A stretch of DNA of 64,000 nt from Promicromonospora soli (GTDB taxonomy: Bacteria > Actinomycetota > Actinomycetes > Actinomycetales > Cellulomonadaceae). The translations under genes were made by a program, and so were the position numbers. This document shows positions 8,685 through 17,760 of the stretch, piece after piece; position 1 is the first letter of the stretch; each line of letters starts with the position of its first letter. Where the stretch lies: contig NZ_BNAS01000002.1 in the NCBI RefSeq assembly GCF_014653785.1, positions 58,756 through 122,755 of the forward strand, written 5' to 3'. The notes beneath the pieces are model-generated. The model was not told where the DNA came from and did not search any database. It was given only the letters and a program-made list of their open reading frames with translations.

Positions 8685-11600
8685 TCAGCCTGCGTCTGCC
8701 TCCGACAGCCGGAGGAACGTGATCGAGTGGGCCGGGAAGTCGTAGCTGAACCCGGAACCGCCGTCGGACGGCGACACGTCGAGCGTCGTCGGCCCCTCGG
8801 CGGGCACCACCCGTTCGGGCTGGGTCTTGGTGTTCATCGCCGACGGCGCCCCGCTCATCTCGATGACCTCAGCCTCAGGAGCGACCGAGTACCCGTCGAC
8901 CGAGACCGCCGTACGTGCCACGGAGTCGTACGGGTTGACGACCTTGAGCACCAGCTCACCCGTCTCCGCGTCCCGGGTGACCACCTGGTACAGCGACTCG
9001 GTGGTCGGCTCGGTGTACGTCATCTGCAGCGCACCGTCGAGGTAGAGCTTTATGGTCCGCCCGGAGACCACGACCTTCACGTGGTAGTCCCGGCCCGTCT
9101 CCATACGGTGCCCCTCGACGGCCGCGACCTCGTTGGCGGAGCTGTTGTCAGCCCGCTGCAGCGCCTGCCGGCTGTTGTTCCACCCACCGAGGTTCCACCA
9201 GTAGAAGTCGTCCCGGCCGCCGGCGGCGAAGCCGACGAGGAACGCCTCGCTACCGCCCAGCTTCCGGGCGTCGAGCTCCAGGGTGTAGTTGTCCCAGTCC
9301 TTGGTGTAGGCGTCCGTGATGATCGAGCGGGCGTCGGTGACGTTCCCGGCCGACTGCACGTACTCGCCGTTCTGGACACCCCACGTCCCGGCCTGCGGCT
9401 GCCACTGGCCCGCGTCCCCGAACGAGTCGGAGAAGAGCACCTCGCCGGACTCGTTGTCGGTGACCACCACGTCGTCGTACGCGGCCTGGGTGTTCCAGGT
9501 CGAGAGGAAGACGCCACCCGAGATGTTCTCGGGCGCCTCCTCCGGGCCGTCGTGCGTGGACGGGACCACCTGGTCGCCGGTGTTCGTCATGAACATCTTC
9601 TGCGTGTAGTACGACGTCGAGCCCCACGACTGGTCGTTGTCGAACCACATCAGGTCTGGGGACCACTGGACGTAGTCCTCGTTGGCGAACATCGGCGCGT
9701 AGGAGGCGAGCTCCACCACGTCGGCGTTGCGCTCGATACCGGTCATGTACGCGGCCTCGGACAGCGAGTTGGACCAGGCGTTGCCGCGCGAGGCGTACTC
9801 GCCGAGGAACACGTGCGGGCCCTCGCGGTCGTAGGAGTCGTAGCGCTCCGTGTTGCTGAGGAACCACGAGGGGTCGTTGTAGTAGTGCTCGTCGACCATC
9901 TCGACGCCCTGCTCGCGGTTGTACTTCCACAGCTCGTCGAACCGGGCGCCGGCGTCGTCGGGGCCGGTGTTGGAGATCACCGTGACCTCCGGGTGCGCCT
10001 CCTCGACGGCGTCGCGGAACCGCGGGAAGTTGGCCTCGAACGTGCGGGTGTTCTCCTCGTTGCCCAGGCCGATGTACTTCAGGTCGAACGGCTCCGGGTG
10101 CCCCAGCGCTGCGCGCTTCGCGCCCCACTCGGTGTCCACGGACCCGTTGGCGAACTCGATGAGGTCGACGGTGTCCTGCACCCAGCGGTCGATGCGGACG
10201 TCGTCCGTCATCTCGGGGATCCTGCTGCCACAGCCGTTGGCACCCACCGACAGCACGGGCAGCGGCGTCGCCCCCAGGTCCTCGGCGAACTCGAAGTACT
10301 CGAGGTAGCCCAGGCCGTAGGTCTGGTTGTAGCCCCAGAAGTTCCAGTTGGTCGGGCGCTCCTCGACCGGCCCGATGGTCTCCTTCCACTGGTACGTCCG
10401 ACGGCGGTCCGCGCCGTCCGACTCCAGGTACGTGTCGAACGTGCCGACGTTGGTGACGCACCCGCCTGGGAACCGCAGGAAGGACGGGTCCAGCTCAGCG
10501 ACCTTCTCCGCGAGGTCCTTGCGCAGGTCCGACCGCCCGTTGACCGGGCCGACCCACGTGTCGCGCGGGAACAGGGAGACCATGTCGAGGCGCAGCGTGC
10601 CGGCCGCGCCGCCCGTCACCACGAGCCGGGCGTCGTTCGCCGTCCCGCGGGCCGTGAGCTTCGCCGTGTGCTTCTTCCACAGGTCCTCGCCGTTCACCCA
10701 CACCGTGGTGGACGCGTAGGTGGTGCCGCCGTCCGGGGACTCGAGGCTCACCCGGAGCTGCTGTCCCCGGTCGCTGCGCGCGAAGACCGAGAAGTCGTAC
10801 TTCTCGCCCTCCTCGATCGCGAAGCCCTCGTTGTAGCTCGCGTTGCGCACGCCGACGCCGCGGCCGTCGGCCTGGACGGTCAGGTAGGCCCGGTTGGCGT
10901 CGTTGAGCCACTCGCCGCGCTCGGACTGCACCTGGGCGGTGCCCGCGCCTCCGCGCTGCACCACTTCCCAACCCGTCATGCCGGTGAAGTTCCGGTTGTC
11001 CGTGGCCGCGAACTCGAAGGACCGGTTGCGGACCAGCTCGGCGTACAGGCCGCCGTCGGCCGCGTAGTTGATGTCCTCGTAGAAGACGCCGTACAGGTCG
11101 TCGCTCATCTCCGTGCCGGCGGCCGCCGCATCGACGTCGAGCGTGTGCTCCTGGATCGGGGTCTCGGCCGGCGGGTACGCCGCCAGCAGCGCGGCCTTCT
11201 CCTCGGCGGTGATCGGCAGGACCGTCCCGTGCCGGGGGCTGGCCGGCAGGATCGCGTCGAGGTTGGCCGTCCACTTGCCGCTGCTCAGGTCGTCGGACTC
11301 GAAGAGCATGTAGCCCTGGCCGCCGTGGTAGCTCGGCTGGTCCTGCAGCAGGAACCAGCGGTCGTCGGTGAGCGACGGGAACAGCGTTGGCCCCTCGCCG
11401 CCGGTGAACGTGCCGCCCCAGGGGTTGGGCTGCCCGAATCCGACACGCTCGGCGATGAGGTCCCAGCCGTCGCCCTCGGTCACGCCCTGCGTGCGGCGCA
11501 GGTCGGTGGACGACTCCTGCCGCATGCCCATGTACGACTCGTCCTTGGTGAGACGGTAGTAGACGCCGTCCTCCTCCTGGACCGTGGAGTCGATCATGCC

Positions 11601-12302
11601 GAGCCCGTTGCCCTGCGGCTCGTCGATCCACGGCTGCGGCTCCGAGAACGTCTCGAAGTCCGTGGTGGTCGCGTACAGCATGCGCTGGTACGACGTCCGG
11701 ATGTCACGCTCCGCGGGCGGGACGTCGGCCGGGTACAGGGCGGAGGCCCAGTACACGACGAACTCGCCGGCCGCCTCGTCCCAGTACGCCTCGGGCGCCC
11801 ACAGGTTGCCGGCGTTCTCGGGGGCCAGCTCGATCTCGCGCTGTTCGCCCCAGTTCACCAGGTCTGTCGACTCCCAGACCATGAGCGACCGGCTGCCCGT
11901 CTCCTGGGCGTCGCCGAAGTTGCCGCCGCCGTAGATCTGCAGGTCCGTCGCGAGCAGGTAGTACGTGCCGTCGCCGCCGCGGATCAGGAACGGGTCGCGC
12001 AGGCCCTTCGTGCCAAGGTCGGAGCTGAGCACCGGCTTGCCGCCGTTCAGCGTGGTCCACTCCAGCGGGTCCGGTCCGTCCGAGACCGCGAACGAGATGG
12101 TCTCGCCGTCGGCGGTGGACTCGCCCGTGAAGTAGGGGAAGAAGTAGGCGGCGTAGTCGCCGTCCGCAGCGGCGGCCGACGTCGCCCCCACCGCACTGTC
12201 GGACGCCGCGACGGAGACCGCCGCGGTCGGGGCCACGAGCCCCAACGTGAGGGCGCCGGCGAGCAACAGCCGCCGTGATCGCCCTGGTGGGTGCATGTAC
12301 AT
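8685..12302 (-). CDS. Secreted bifunctional GH43-GH51 arabinan-degrading enzyme
   Basis: This 1205-residue exported protein should release arabinose from arabinan or arabinoxylan side chains. A signal peptide (RSRRLLLAGALTLGLVAP then AVSVAAS) covers about residues 8-40. A GH43 five-blade propeller follows to about 365, with the base Asp103 in LRDPF and WAPEAYWDE downstream. From about 390 to the end comes a GH51 enzyme: a CBM4_9-like module at about 420-580, a TIM barrel with acid/base Glu749 (GLGNEEN) and nucleophile Glu835 (FLGEYASRG), a laminin-G-like insert at about 940-1080, and a final beta-sandwich. The ATG at 12302 has GGAG seven bases upstream; another ATG lies two codons in. A class 1 operator covers the start codon. 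The GH43 half resembles the next gene upstream, suggesting duplication. Confidence 0.9.
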   Translation of the reverse strand: MYMHPPGRSRRLLLAGALTLGLVAPTAAVSVAASDSAVGATSAAAADGDYAAYFFPYFTGESTADGETISFAVSDGPDPLEWTTLNGGKPVLSSDLGTKGLRDPFLIRGGDGTYYLLATDLQIYGGGNFGDAQETGSRSLMVWESTDLVNWGEQREIELAPENAGNLWAPEAYWDEAAGEFVVYWASALYPADVPPAERDIRTSYQRMLYATTTDFETFSEPQPWIDEPQGNGLGMIDSTVQEEDGVYYRLTKDESYMGMRQESSTDLRRTQGVTEGDGWDLIAERVGFGQPNPWGGTFTGGEGPTLFPSLTDDRWFLLQDQPSYHGGQGYMLFESDDLSSGKWTANLDAILPASPRHGTVLPITAEEKAALLAAYPPAETPIQEHTLDVDAAAAGTEMSDDLYGVFYEDINYAADGGLYAELVRNRSFEFAATDNRNFTGMTGWEVVQRGGAGTAQVQSERGEWLNDANRAYLTVQADGRGVGVRNASYNEGFAIEEGEKYDFSVFARSDRGQQLRVSLESPDGGTTYASTTVWVNGEDLWKKHTAKLTARGTANDARLVVTGGAAGTLRLDMVSLFPRDTWVGPVNGRSDLRKDLAEKVAELDPSFLRFPGGCVTNVGTFDTYLESDGADRRRTYQWKETIGPVEERPTNWNFWGYNQTYGLGYLEYFEFAEDLGATPLPVLSVGANGCGSRIPEMTDDVRIDRWVQDTVDLIEFANGSVDTEWGAKRAALGHPEPFDLKYIGLGNEENTRTFEANFPRFRDAVEEAHPEVTVISNTGPDDAGARFDELWKYNREQGVEMVDEHYYNDPSWFLSNTERYDSYDREGPHVFLGEYASRGNAWSNSLSEAAYMTGIERNADVVELASYAPMFANEDYVQWSPDLMWFDNDQSWGSTSYYTQKMFMTNTGDQVVPSTHDGPEEAPENISGGVFLSTWNTQAAYDDVVVTDNESGEVLFSDSFGDAGQWQPQAGTWGVQNGEYVQSAGNVTDARSIITDAYTKDWDNYTLELDARKLGGSEAFLVGFAAGGRDDFYWWNLGGWNNSRQALQRADNSSANEVAAVEGHRMETGRDYHVKVVVSGRTIKLYLDGALQMTYTEPTTESLYQVVTRDAETGELVLKVVNPYDSVARTAVSVDGYSVAPEAEVIEMSGAPSAMNTKTQPERVVPAEGPTTLDVSPSDGGSGFSYDFPAHSITFLRLSEADAG

Positions 12303-12309
12303 CGATGTA
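12298..12309. promoter_or_regulatory. Class 1 operator overlapping a start codon
   Basis: TACATCGATGTA is a perfect palindrome, extended to 14 bases (12297-12310). It contains the start codon of the GH43-GH51 gene, and the ribosome-binding GGAG abuts it. A bound repressor here would act as a roadblock, unless transcription starts close by and the message is nearly leaderless. Confidence 0.65.
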
Positions 12310-12371
12310 CTCCTTTGTCATCGGAACGCCCGGCGACATTCGCCGGGCTCGGGCTTCGGAGAGCGGTAGTA

Positions 12372-12411
12372 CCCCGCGCCGACCGGTCATCACTGACCGG
12401 TCGGCGCGGGG
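12372..12411 (-). terminator. Strong hairpin downstream of GH43-CBM13 gene
   Basis: Arms at 12372-12389 and 12394-12411 form a perfect 18-bp stem with a 4-base loop, 18 bases past the stop codon of the gene at 12430. There is no T run. It probably ends that transcript and insulates the GH43-GH51 gene, which has its own operator. Confidence 0.8.
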
Positions 12412-12429
12412 CCTCGTCACGCAGGACGG

Positions 12430-13935
12430 TTACGACGCCGCGTGCAGGATCCACTTCTGGACGGCGTTACCGTTGTCCGTGTACTGGGAGATGCGCGCGC
12501 CGGGTTCCGTGGCGTGGTCGTACAGGTCCAGCGCCTTGCCCGATCTACGGTTCAGGAAAGTCACCGTCCCGTCACTGTTGGTGCGCACCTGGAACTGTTG
12601 GTTGGTTCCTCCGGTACGGGTCCATTGAATGACGTCGGCCCCGTTGGCCGTACTCGCACCCGACACGTCCAGCACGAGCCCCGAGTGCCGTGCCTCGATC
12701 GTGTAGTAGCCGCCACCCGCGTCGGCGAAGCGGAACTGCTGATTGGTGCCGCCCCAGGAGCCCCACTGGGTCAGCCGCGCGCCCGCCGCGGTGGACCGCC
12801 CGGCGATGTCCCACACGAGGCCCGAGTGCGCGGACTCGACCGAGTACCAGGTCCCCGTCTGCAGGGTGTCCGAGCCACCCCACTTCGCGAGCAGCCGGTC
12901 GTACTCGGCCTGGGTGACCGGCAGGACGGTGCCATGCCGCGGGTTGGTGGGCATGTCGTAGTCGGACACCGGGGTCCAGACCCCGGAGGCCAGGTTCGTC
13001 GTCTGGAACGGCACGTACCCCCGGCCGCCGAACTCGTCGATGAACAGGTACCAGCGATCCTCGGTGTTGGACTTGAAGATCGTGGGACCCTCGCCCGCGC
13101 TGACCTGACCCTTTCCGATGCAGTCGGCGATGAAGTCCCAGCTCGTGTCGCGCAGGTCGGTCGCCCGCTCGGCGGTGATGAACTTGCCGCACGGGGAGCT
13201 GCCGGAGTTGGAACGCTCGTCCTTGGTGAGGCGGTAGTACGAGCCGTTGTGCTGCGTCACCGTCGAGTCGATCACCGAGTACCCCGGGTCGACCCAGACC
13301 TGAGCCTGGCTGAACGTGTTGAAGTCACTGGTGGTCGCGTACATCATGCGGTTGTGCGTCGAGCCGGTGTGGTTCGGGTCGCTCTCCGCGTACAGCTTGG
13401 AGGCCCAGAACACGACGAACTCGCCGCGGGCCTCGTCCCAGTACGCCTCGGGCGCCCAGGTGTTACCGGCCGTGGGCGGCGACACCAGCTCCAGCCGCGG
13501 CTGCGACCAGGTCACCAGGTCGCTCGACTCCCACACCACGATGTTCCGCGAGCCGTGCCGCTGGGCGCCGTCCCAGTCCCCGTTGCCGTGAATCTTCAGG
13601 TCGGTGGCGATCTGGTAGAACCGGCCGGTCTCCGGGTTCCGGATGATGAACGGGTCCCGCACACCGCCGGTCCCGACGTTCGAGGTGAGCACCGGCCGGT
13701 TGCCGTTGAGGTCGATGTAGTGCAGCGGGTCGTTGCCGCGGCTCAGGCCGAAGTAGATCTGCTCGCTGTCAGCCGAGCTCTCCCCGGTGAAGTAGGAGAA
13801 CAGGTAGCCGACGTACGGCTCGTCGGCCGCCGAGGCCGCCGGCGCGGTAGCGGTCGCGGCCCCTGTGGCCGCCGCTCCTACGAGCGCCAGCCCCGCGGCT
13901 ATCGCCGCCCACCACCGTGTACGTGGCTTTCTCAT
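12430..13935 (-). CDS. Secreted GH43 arabinofuranosidase with ricin-type (CBM13) domain
   Basis: This 501-residue exported enzyme likely cleaves arabinose from arabinan. A signal peptide (MRKPRTRWWAAIAAGLALVG) is followed by an Ala-rich region. The GH43 propeller spans about 40-350, with base Asp94 in VRDPF and the WAPEAYWDEARGEF motif, both shared with the N-terminal half of the neighbouring GH43-GH51 protein. The C-terminal 130 residues form a ricin-type beta-trefoil with three repeats ending NQQF or QKW, a carbohydrate-binding module. The ATG at 13935 is preferred because GGAGGA lies six bases upstream; further upstream starts have no good site. A class 1 operator lies 63 bases before the start. 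The substrate is inferred from context and similarity. Confidence 0.9.
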   Translation of the reverse strand: MRKPRTRWWAAIAAGLALVGAAATGAATATAPAASAADEPYVGYLFSYFTGESSADSEQIYFGLSRGNDPLHYIDLNGNRPVLTSNVGTGGVRDPFIIRNPETGRFYQIATDLKIHGNGDWDGAQRHGSRNIVVWESSDLVTWSQPRLELVSPPTAGNTWAPEAYWDEARGEFVVFWASKLYAESDPNHTGSTHNRMMYATTSDFNTFSQAQVWVDPGYSVIDSTVTQHNGSYYRLTKDERSNSGSSPCGKFITAERATDLRDTSWDFIADCIGKGQVSAGEGPTIFKSNTEDRWYLFIDEFGGRGYVPFQTTNLASGVWTPVSDYDMPTNPRHGTVLPVTQAEYDRLLAKWGGSDTLQTGTWYSVESAHSGLVWDIAGRSTAAGARLTQWGSWGGTNQQFRFADAGGGYYTIEARHSGLVLDVSGASTANGADVIQWTRTGGTNQQFQVRTNSDGTVTFLNRRSGKALDLYDHATEPGARISQYTDNGNAVQKWILHAAS

Positions 13936-13997
13936 GGTCATTCCTCCGTCACGTCGTTGTGCCAGCAATTCGGCCCGTCGGGAGCCAACAGGATCGT

Positions 13998-14009
13998 TCA
14001 TCGTTGTAC
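13998..14009. promoter_or_regulatory. Class 1 operator upstream of GH43-CBM13 gene
   Basis: TTCATCGTTGTA matches the class 1 consensus TACATCGNTGTA with one change. It lies 63 bases before the chosen start and after the terminator of the upstream transporter operon, where a promoter is expected. Confidence 0.55.
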
Positions 14010-14047
14010 TGCGATTCACGTCTTTGTGGAATGGTCGCGGGCGGTAT

Positions 14048-14092
14048 CACGGCCCTGACTCGGCGCACCGAAAACACCGAGTCAGGGCCGTG
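14048..14092 (-). terminator. Terminator of the ytfQRT-yjfF operon
   Basis: Arms at 14048-14063 and 14077-14092 form a perfect 16-bp stem (core GGCCCTGACTCGG) with a 13-base loop, eight bases after the yjfF stop codon. It should end the transporter transcript. Confidence 0.8.
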
Positions 14093-14099
14093 GGTCCGG

Positions 14100-15098
14100 T
14101 CAGGTCTTGCGGAGGCTCAGCGCGCGCTGGAGCAGCACGAAGATCAGCAGCAGGACGCCGATCACGATCCTGGTCCACCAGGAGCTGAGCGTGCCCTCGA
14201 ACGTGATGATGGTCTGGATCAGACCGAGCACCAGCACGCCGAGCACGGAGCCGAGCACAAACCCGGTGCCGCCGGTCAGCAGCGTGCCGCCGATGACGAC
14301 CGCCGCGATGGCGTCGAGCTCCATGCCGACGCCGGTCAGCGAGTAGCCGGACCGCGAGTACATCGCGAACAGCAGGCCGCCGAGCCCGGCGCACGTGCCG
14401 CTCACCACGTAGGCGAGCACCTTGGTGCGGGCCACGGGCAGACCCATGAGCAGCGCGGACTGCTCGCCGCCGCCGATCGCGTACACCGTGCGGCCGAACC
14501 GCGTGAAGTGCAGGGCCAGGAAGGCGATGCCCACCACGACGAGCGCGATCAGCACGCCGGAGGACATGCGCCACCCCGCGAAGATCTGGACCCAGCCGGC
14601 GAGCTCGACGAACGACGCGTTGTCGATGGCTATCGACTCCGGCGCGATGACGAAGCAGAGCCCGCGCGCGAAGAACATCCCCGCGAGCGTTGCCACGAAC
14701 GGCTGCACCTGGAAGTAGTGGACCATCACGCCGTGCGCCAGGCCGATCACCGTCCCGGCGCCCACGGCGACCGGGAGCACCACGGCCACCGGCAGGCCGG
14801 CCTGGAGCAGGGCCGCGGTGATCACCGTGGACAGCGCCAGGACCGACCCGACCGACAGATCGATCCCGCCGGTGAGGATGACGAACGTCAGACCCACCGC
14901 GAGCACGATGAGGTGCGCGTTGTTGATGAACAGGTTGGACACCACGGCGGGCGTGAGGAAGTTCTCGTACCGGGTGCCGCCCACGATGAGCATGAGCGCG
15001 AGCACCACGAACGTGCCCAATACCGGTAGGTACCGGCGGTCCAGCCGAGTGGGGATCTTCAGCGCGCGGCGCGCGCGGGCGGGGGCCGTCGTCGTCAT
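14100..15098 (-). CDS. yjfF: Furanose ABC transporter permease YjfF
   Basis: This 332-residue membrane protein is the second permease of the YtfQRT-YjfF importer, known in E. coli for galactofuranose. The stretch GGIDLSVGSVLALSTV near residues 70-85 and VVIGGTLLTGGTGFVLG near 265-280 mark the BPD_transp_2 family. Its ATG overlaps the ytfT stop by four bases. In this locus arabinofuranose is a natural ligand because it also is a furanose and is the product of the GH43 and GH51 enzymes; that is inference. A 16-bp hairpin follows its stop codon. Confidence 0.88.
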   Translation of the reverse strand: MTTTAPARARRALKIPTRLDRRYLPVLGTFVVLALMLIVGGTRYENFLTPAVVSNLFINNAHLIVLAVGLTFVILTGGIDLSVGSVLALSTVITAALLQAGLPVAVVLPVAVGAGTVIGLAHGVMVHYFQVQPFVATLAGMFFARGLCFVIAPESIAIDNASFVELAGWVQIFAGWRMSSGVLIALVVVGIAFLALHFTRFGRTVYAIGGGEQSALLMGLPVARTKVLAYVVSGTCAGLGGLLFAMYSRSGYSLTGVGMELDAIAAVVIGGTLLTGGTGFVLGSVLGVLVLGLIQTIITFEGTLSSWWTRIVIGVLLLIFVLLQRALSLRKT

Positions 15099-16159
15099 CG
15101 GGCCTTCACCTCCGTGGAGTCGGGGCGCGCAGCGGGCTGCGGCTCGGGCGGTGTCACGGCCTGGCGGCGGGTCGCCGCCGTGAGCCGCTCCCGCATCCTG
15201 GGTGACTGCAGCAGCGTCACCACGATGACGACCAGGGCCATGAACAGGGGCGTGACCAGCGGCGAGATGCCGAGGACGGTGACGGTCCGCTCGAGCGTCG
15301 CGATGACGAGCGCTCCGACCAGGGTGCCCGACAGGTTGAACTTGCCGCCCGAGAGCGCCGTCCCGCCGATGACTACCGCCAGGATCGCGTCGAGCTCGAT
15401 GAACACGCCGGCGTTGTTGGCGTCGGCGGCCATGGTGTCGGCGCTGATGAGCAGACCCGCCAGGCCGGCGAACAGGCCCGAAGCCGTGTACACGGTCCAG
15501 GTCAGCGTCTTGGACCGCACGCCGGAGAGCCGGCTCGCGGCCGGGTTGATACCCGTCGCCTCCAGGAGCATGCCGAGCGCGGTGCGCCGCACCACGAACG
15601 CGACCACTGCGAACACGCCGAACGCGATGACCGCGGCGACGGGCAGGCCGAGCCAGAACCCCGAGCCGAGCACCTTGAACGGCGCGCTGTTGATGGTGGT
15701 GATCATGCCGCCCGTGATGAGCATGGCGACGCCGCGGCCCGCCGTCATCAGGATGAGCGTGGCGATGATCGGCTGGATCCCGAGGACCGAGACCAGGAAC
15801 CCGTTCCAGACGCCCAGCACGAGGCACAGCGCCAGGGCCATGGCGATCGCGGTGAGCACGGTGACCGGTGACTCGGGGTTCGGCGACGACGCGATGTGCG
15901 ACAGCGCCACCGCCCCAGAGACCGCGACCACAGCGCCGACCGACAGGTCGATGCCGCGCGTCGCGATGACCAGCGTCATGCCGAGGGCGACCAGCAGCAG
16001 CGGCGCCGTCGCCCGCAGGATGTCGACCGGGGCGCCGAACAGGTGGCCGTCCCGGATCGTGATCGAGAGGAAGCTGGGCCGGGCCACCGTGTTGGCGACC
16101 AGCAGGGCGACCAGGGCGGCCACCGGCCAGAACAGGTGATGGCGAAGTACGTTGTTCAC
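15095..16159 (-). CDS. ytfT: Furanose ABC transporter permease YtfT
   Basis: This 354-residue permease pairs with YjfF, giving a heterodimeric channel, unlike the homodimeric RbsC type. It carries TRGIDLSVGAVVAVSGAVA near residues 67-85 and VVIGGTALSGGKFNLSGT near 280-297. The GTG at 16159 overlaps the ytfR stop (GTGA) and has GGAGG nine bases upstream. It ends with a short charged tail. Function is assigned from the gene order ytfQ-ytfR-ytfT-yjfF as well as sequence. Confidence 0.88.
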   Translation of the reverse strand: MNNVLRHHLFWPVAALVALLVANTVARPSFLSITIRDGHLFGAPVDILRATAPLLLVALGMTLVIATRGIDLSVGAVVAVSGAVALSHIASSPNPESPVTVLTAIAMALALCLVLGVWNGFLVSVLGIQPIIATLILMTAGRGVAMLITGGMITTINSAPFKVLGSGFWLGLPVAAVIAFGVFAVVAFVVRRTALGMLLEATGINPAASRLSGVRSKTLTWTVYTASGLFAGLAGLLISADTMAADANNAGVFIELDAILAVVIGGTALSGGKFNLSGTLVGALVIATLERTVTVLGISPLVTPLFMALVVIVVTLLQSPRMRERLTAATRRQAVTPPEPQPAARPDSTEVKAR

Positions 16160-17682
16160 TTTGCCCCACCTCCGGCGATGAGGTCGACCACCTGGTCCAT
16201 CGTGGCTCCTCCTCCATCGATCTCCGCCACCTTGCGGCGGTCCCGCATCACGGCGATGCGGTGCGATATGCGCAGCACTTCTTCAAGCTCAGCGGAGATG
16301 AAGACGACGGACATGCCGTCGGCGGCCAGGTCGGCCACGAGCTTCTGGATCTCCGCCTTGGCGCCCACGTCGATGCCGCGGGTGGGCTCGTCCAGGACGA
16401 GCAGCTGGGGTGCGGTGGAGAGCCACCGCGCGAGCAGCACCTTCTGCTGGTTGCCGCCGGACAGGTTGCGCAGCAGCGCCTCCGGGTTCGCGGGCCGGAT
16501 ACCGAGCTGTTCGATGTACTTCGCGACCAGCTCGTCCACCTGCTTGCGGGGCAGGGGGCGCATCCAGCCGCGCTCAGCCTGGAGCGCGAGCACTATGTTC
16601 TCCCGCACGGTGAGGCCGTCCACGACACCCTCGCCCTTGCGGTCCTCGGACGTGAACGCGATGCGATGGCGCATCGCCGCGCGCGGTGTGCGCAGGCGAG
16701 TCGGCTGCCCGGCCACGCGGGTCTGTCCGACGTCGGCCCGGTCGGCGCCCGTGAGCAGGCGCGCCAGCTCCGAACGACCCGAGCCGAGCAGACCGGCGAG
16801 GCCCACGACCTCGCCCTCGTAGAGGTCGAGGTCGAACGGCTGCACCGAACCCTTGCGGCCCAGGCCGACGACCTGCAGCAGCGGCGTCGCGCCGGCGGGC
16901 CGCTCGACGTGCTCGACCACCTCCTCGGCGGCCTCCAGCACCTCCATGGAGCGGCCGATCATGTGCTGCACCAGCTCGGCGGCCGGCAGGTCCGCGGTGG
17001 CGAACTCCCCCACGAGGCCGCCGTTGCGCAGCACGGTCATGCGGTCGGACACCTCGTACACCTGGTCGAGGAAGTGGCTCACGAACAGGATCGCCACGCC
17101 TTCGTCGCGCAGGGCGCGCATGACCTTGAACAGGTGCGCCACCTCGTCGGTGTCCAGGCTGGAGGTGGGCTCGTCGAGGATGAGCACCTTGCAGTCGCCC
17201 ACCGTGGCGCGGCAGATCGCGACGAGCTGCTGCACCGCCAGGGAGTGGGACCCCAGCGACGACGCCGGGTCGATGCTCAGCCCCATGCGCTTCAGGTGGG
17301 TCGCCGCCTGGCTGCGCATCGCTTGCCAGTGCAGGCCGCCCAGCAGGCGCGGCTCCGCGCCGAGCATGATGTTCTCCGCGACCGTGAGGTTCTCGCAGAG
17401 ATTGACCTCCTGGTACACGGTGCTGACGCCGTGTGCCCGGGCGTCCGCGGGGCCGGTGAACCGGCGCTCGACGCCGTCGACCAGGATCGTGCCCGCCGTA
17501 GGCGAGTGGATCCCGGTGAGGGCCTTGATCAGGGTGGACTTACCCGCGCCGTTCTCGCCCATGAGGGCGTGGATCTCGCCGGGGCGAAGGCTGAAATCTA
17601 CCCCGTCGAGGGCCTTCACCGGAGGAAACTCGACACTGATGCCGGTCATCTCGACGACGGGTGGTGCTGTCTGCTGGGTCAT
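16156..17682 (-). CDS. ytfR: Furanose ABC transporter ATP-binding protein YtfR
   Basis: This 508-residue double-cassette ATPase energises the furanose importer. Cassette 1 has GENGAGKST and [12 protein letters not shown]; cassette 2 has [25 protein letters not shown] and [13 protein letters not shown]. The ATG at 17682 (MTQQTAPP) with GAAGG upstream is preferred over an open extension of 21 residues. It lies 78 bases downstream of ytfQ and overlaps ytfT by four bases. It resembles MmsA at 1208 but belongs to a separate transporter. Confidence 0.9.
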   Translation of the reverse strand: MTQQTAPPVVEMTGISVEFPPVKALDGVDFSLRPGEIHALMGENGAGKSTLIKALTGIHSPTAGTILVDGVERRFTGPADARAHGVSTVYQEVNLCENLTVAENIMLGAEPRLLGGLHWQAMRSQAATHLKRMGLSIDPASSLGSHSLAVQQLVAICRATVGDCKVLILDEPTSSLDTDEVAHLFKVMRALRDEGVAILFVSHFLDQVYEVSDRMTVLRNGGLVGEFATADLPAAELVQHMIGRSMEVLEAAEEVVEHVERPAGATPLLQVVGLGRKGSVQPFDLDLYEGEVVGLAGLLGSGRSELARLLTGADRADVGQTRVAGQPTRLRTPRAAMRHRIAFTSEDRKGEGVVDGLTVRENIVLALQAERGWMRPLPRKQVDELVAKYIEQLGIRPANPEALLRNLSGGNQQKVLLARWLSTAPQLLVLDEPTRGIDVGAKAEIQKLVADLAADGMSVVFISAELEEVLRISHRIAVMRDRRKVAEIDGGGATMDQVVDLIAGGGAK

Positions 17683-17760
17683 CCTCGACCTTCTGTCTGG
17701 CGTGCTGCGGCACCGAGGTGGAGCACCGGCTGGCCGGCGCTCCACCTCAGCGACGATCGG

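Noticed and set aside
8490-12278. Plus-strand open frame of 1262 codons opposite the GH43-GH51 gene
   Set aside because: It is a GC-skewed shadow on the other strand with a Val/Arg/Leu-rich composition and no domain match.
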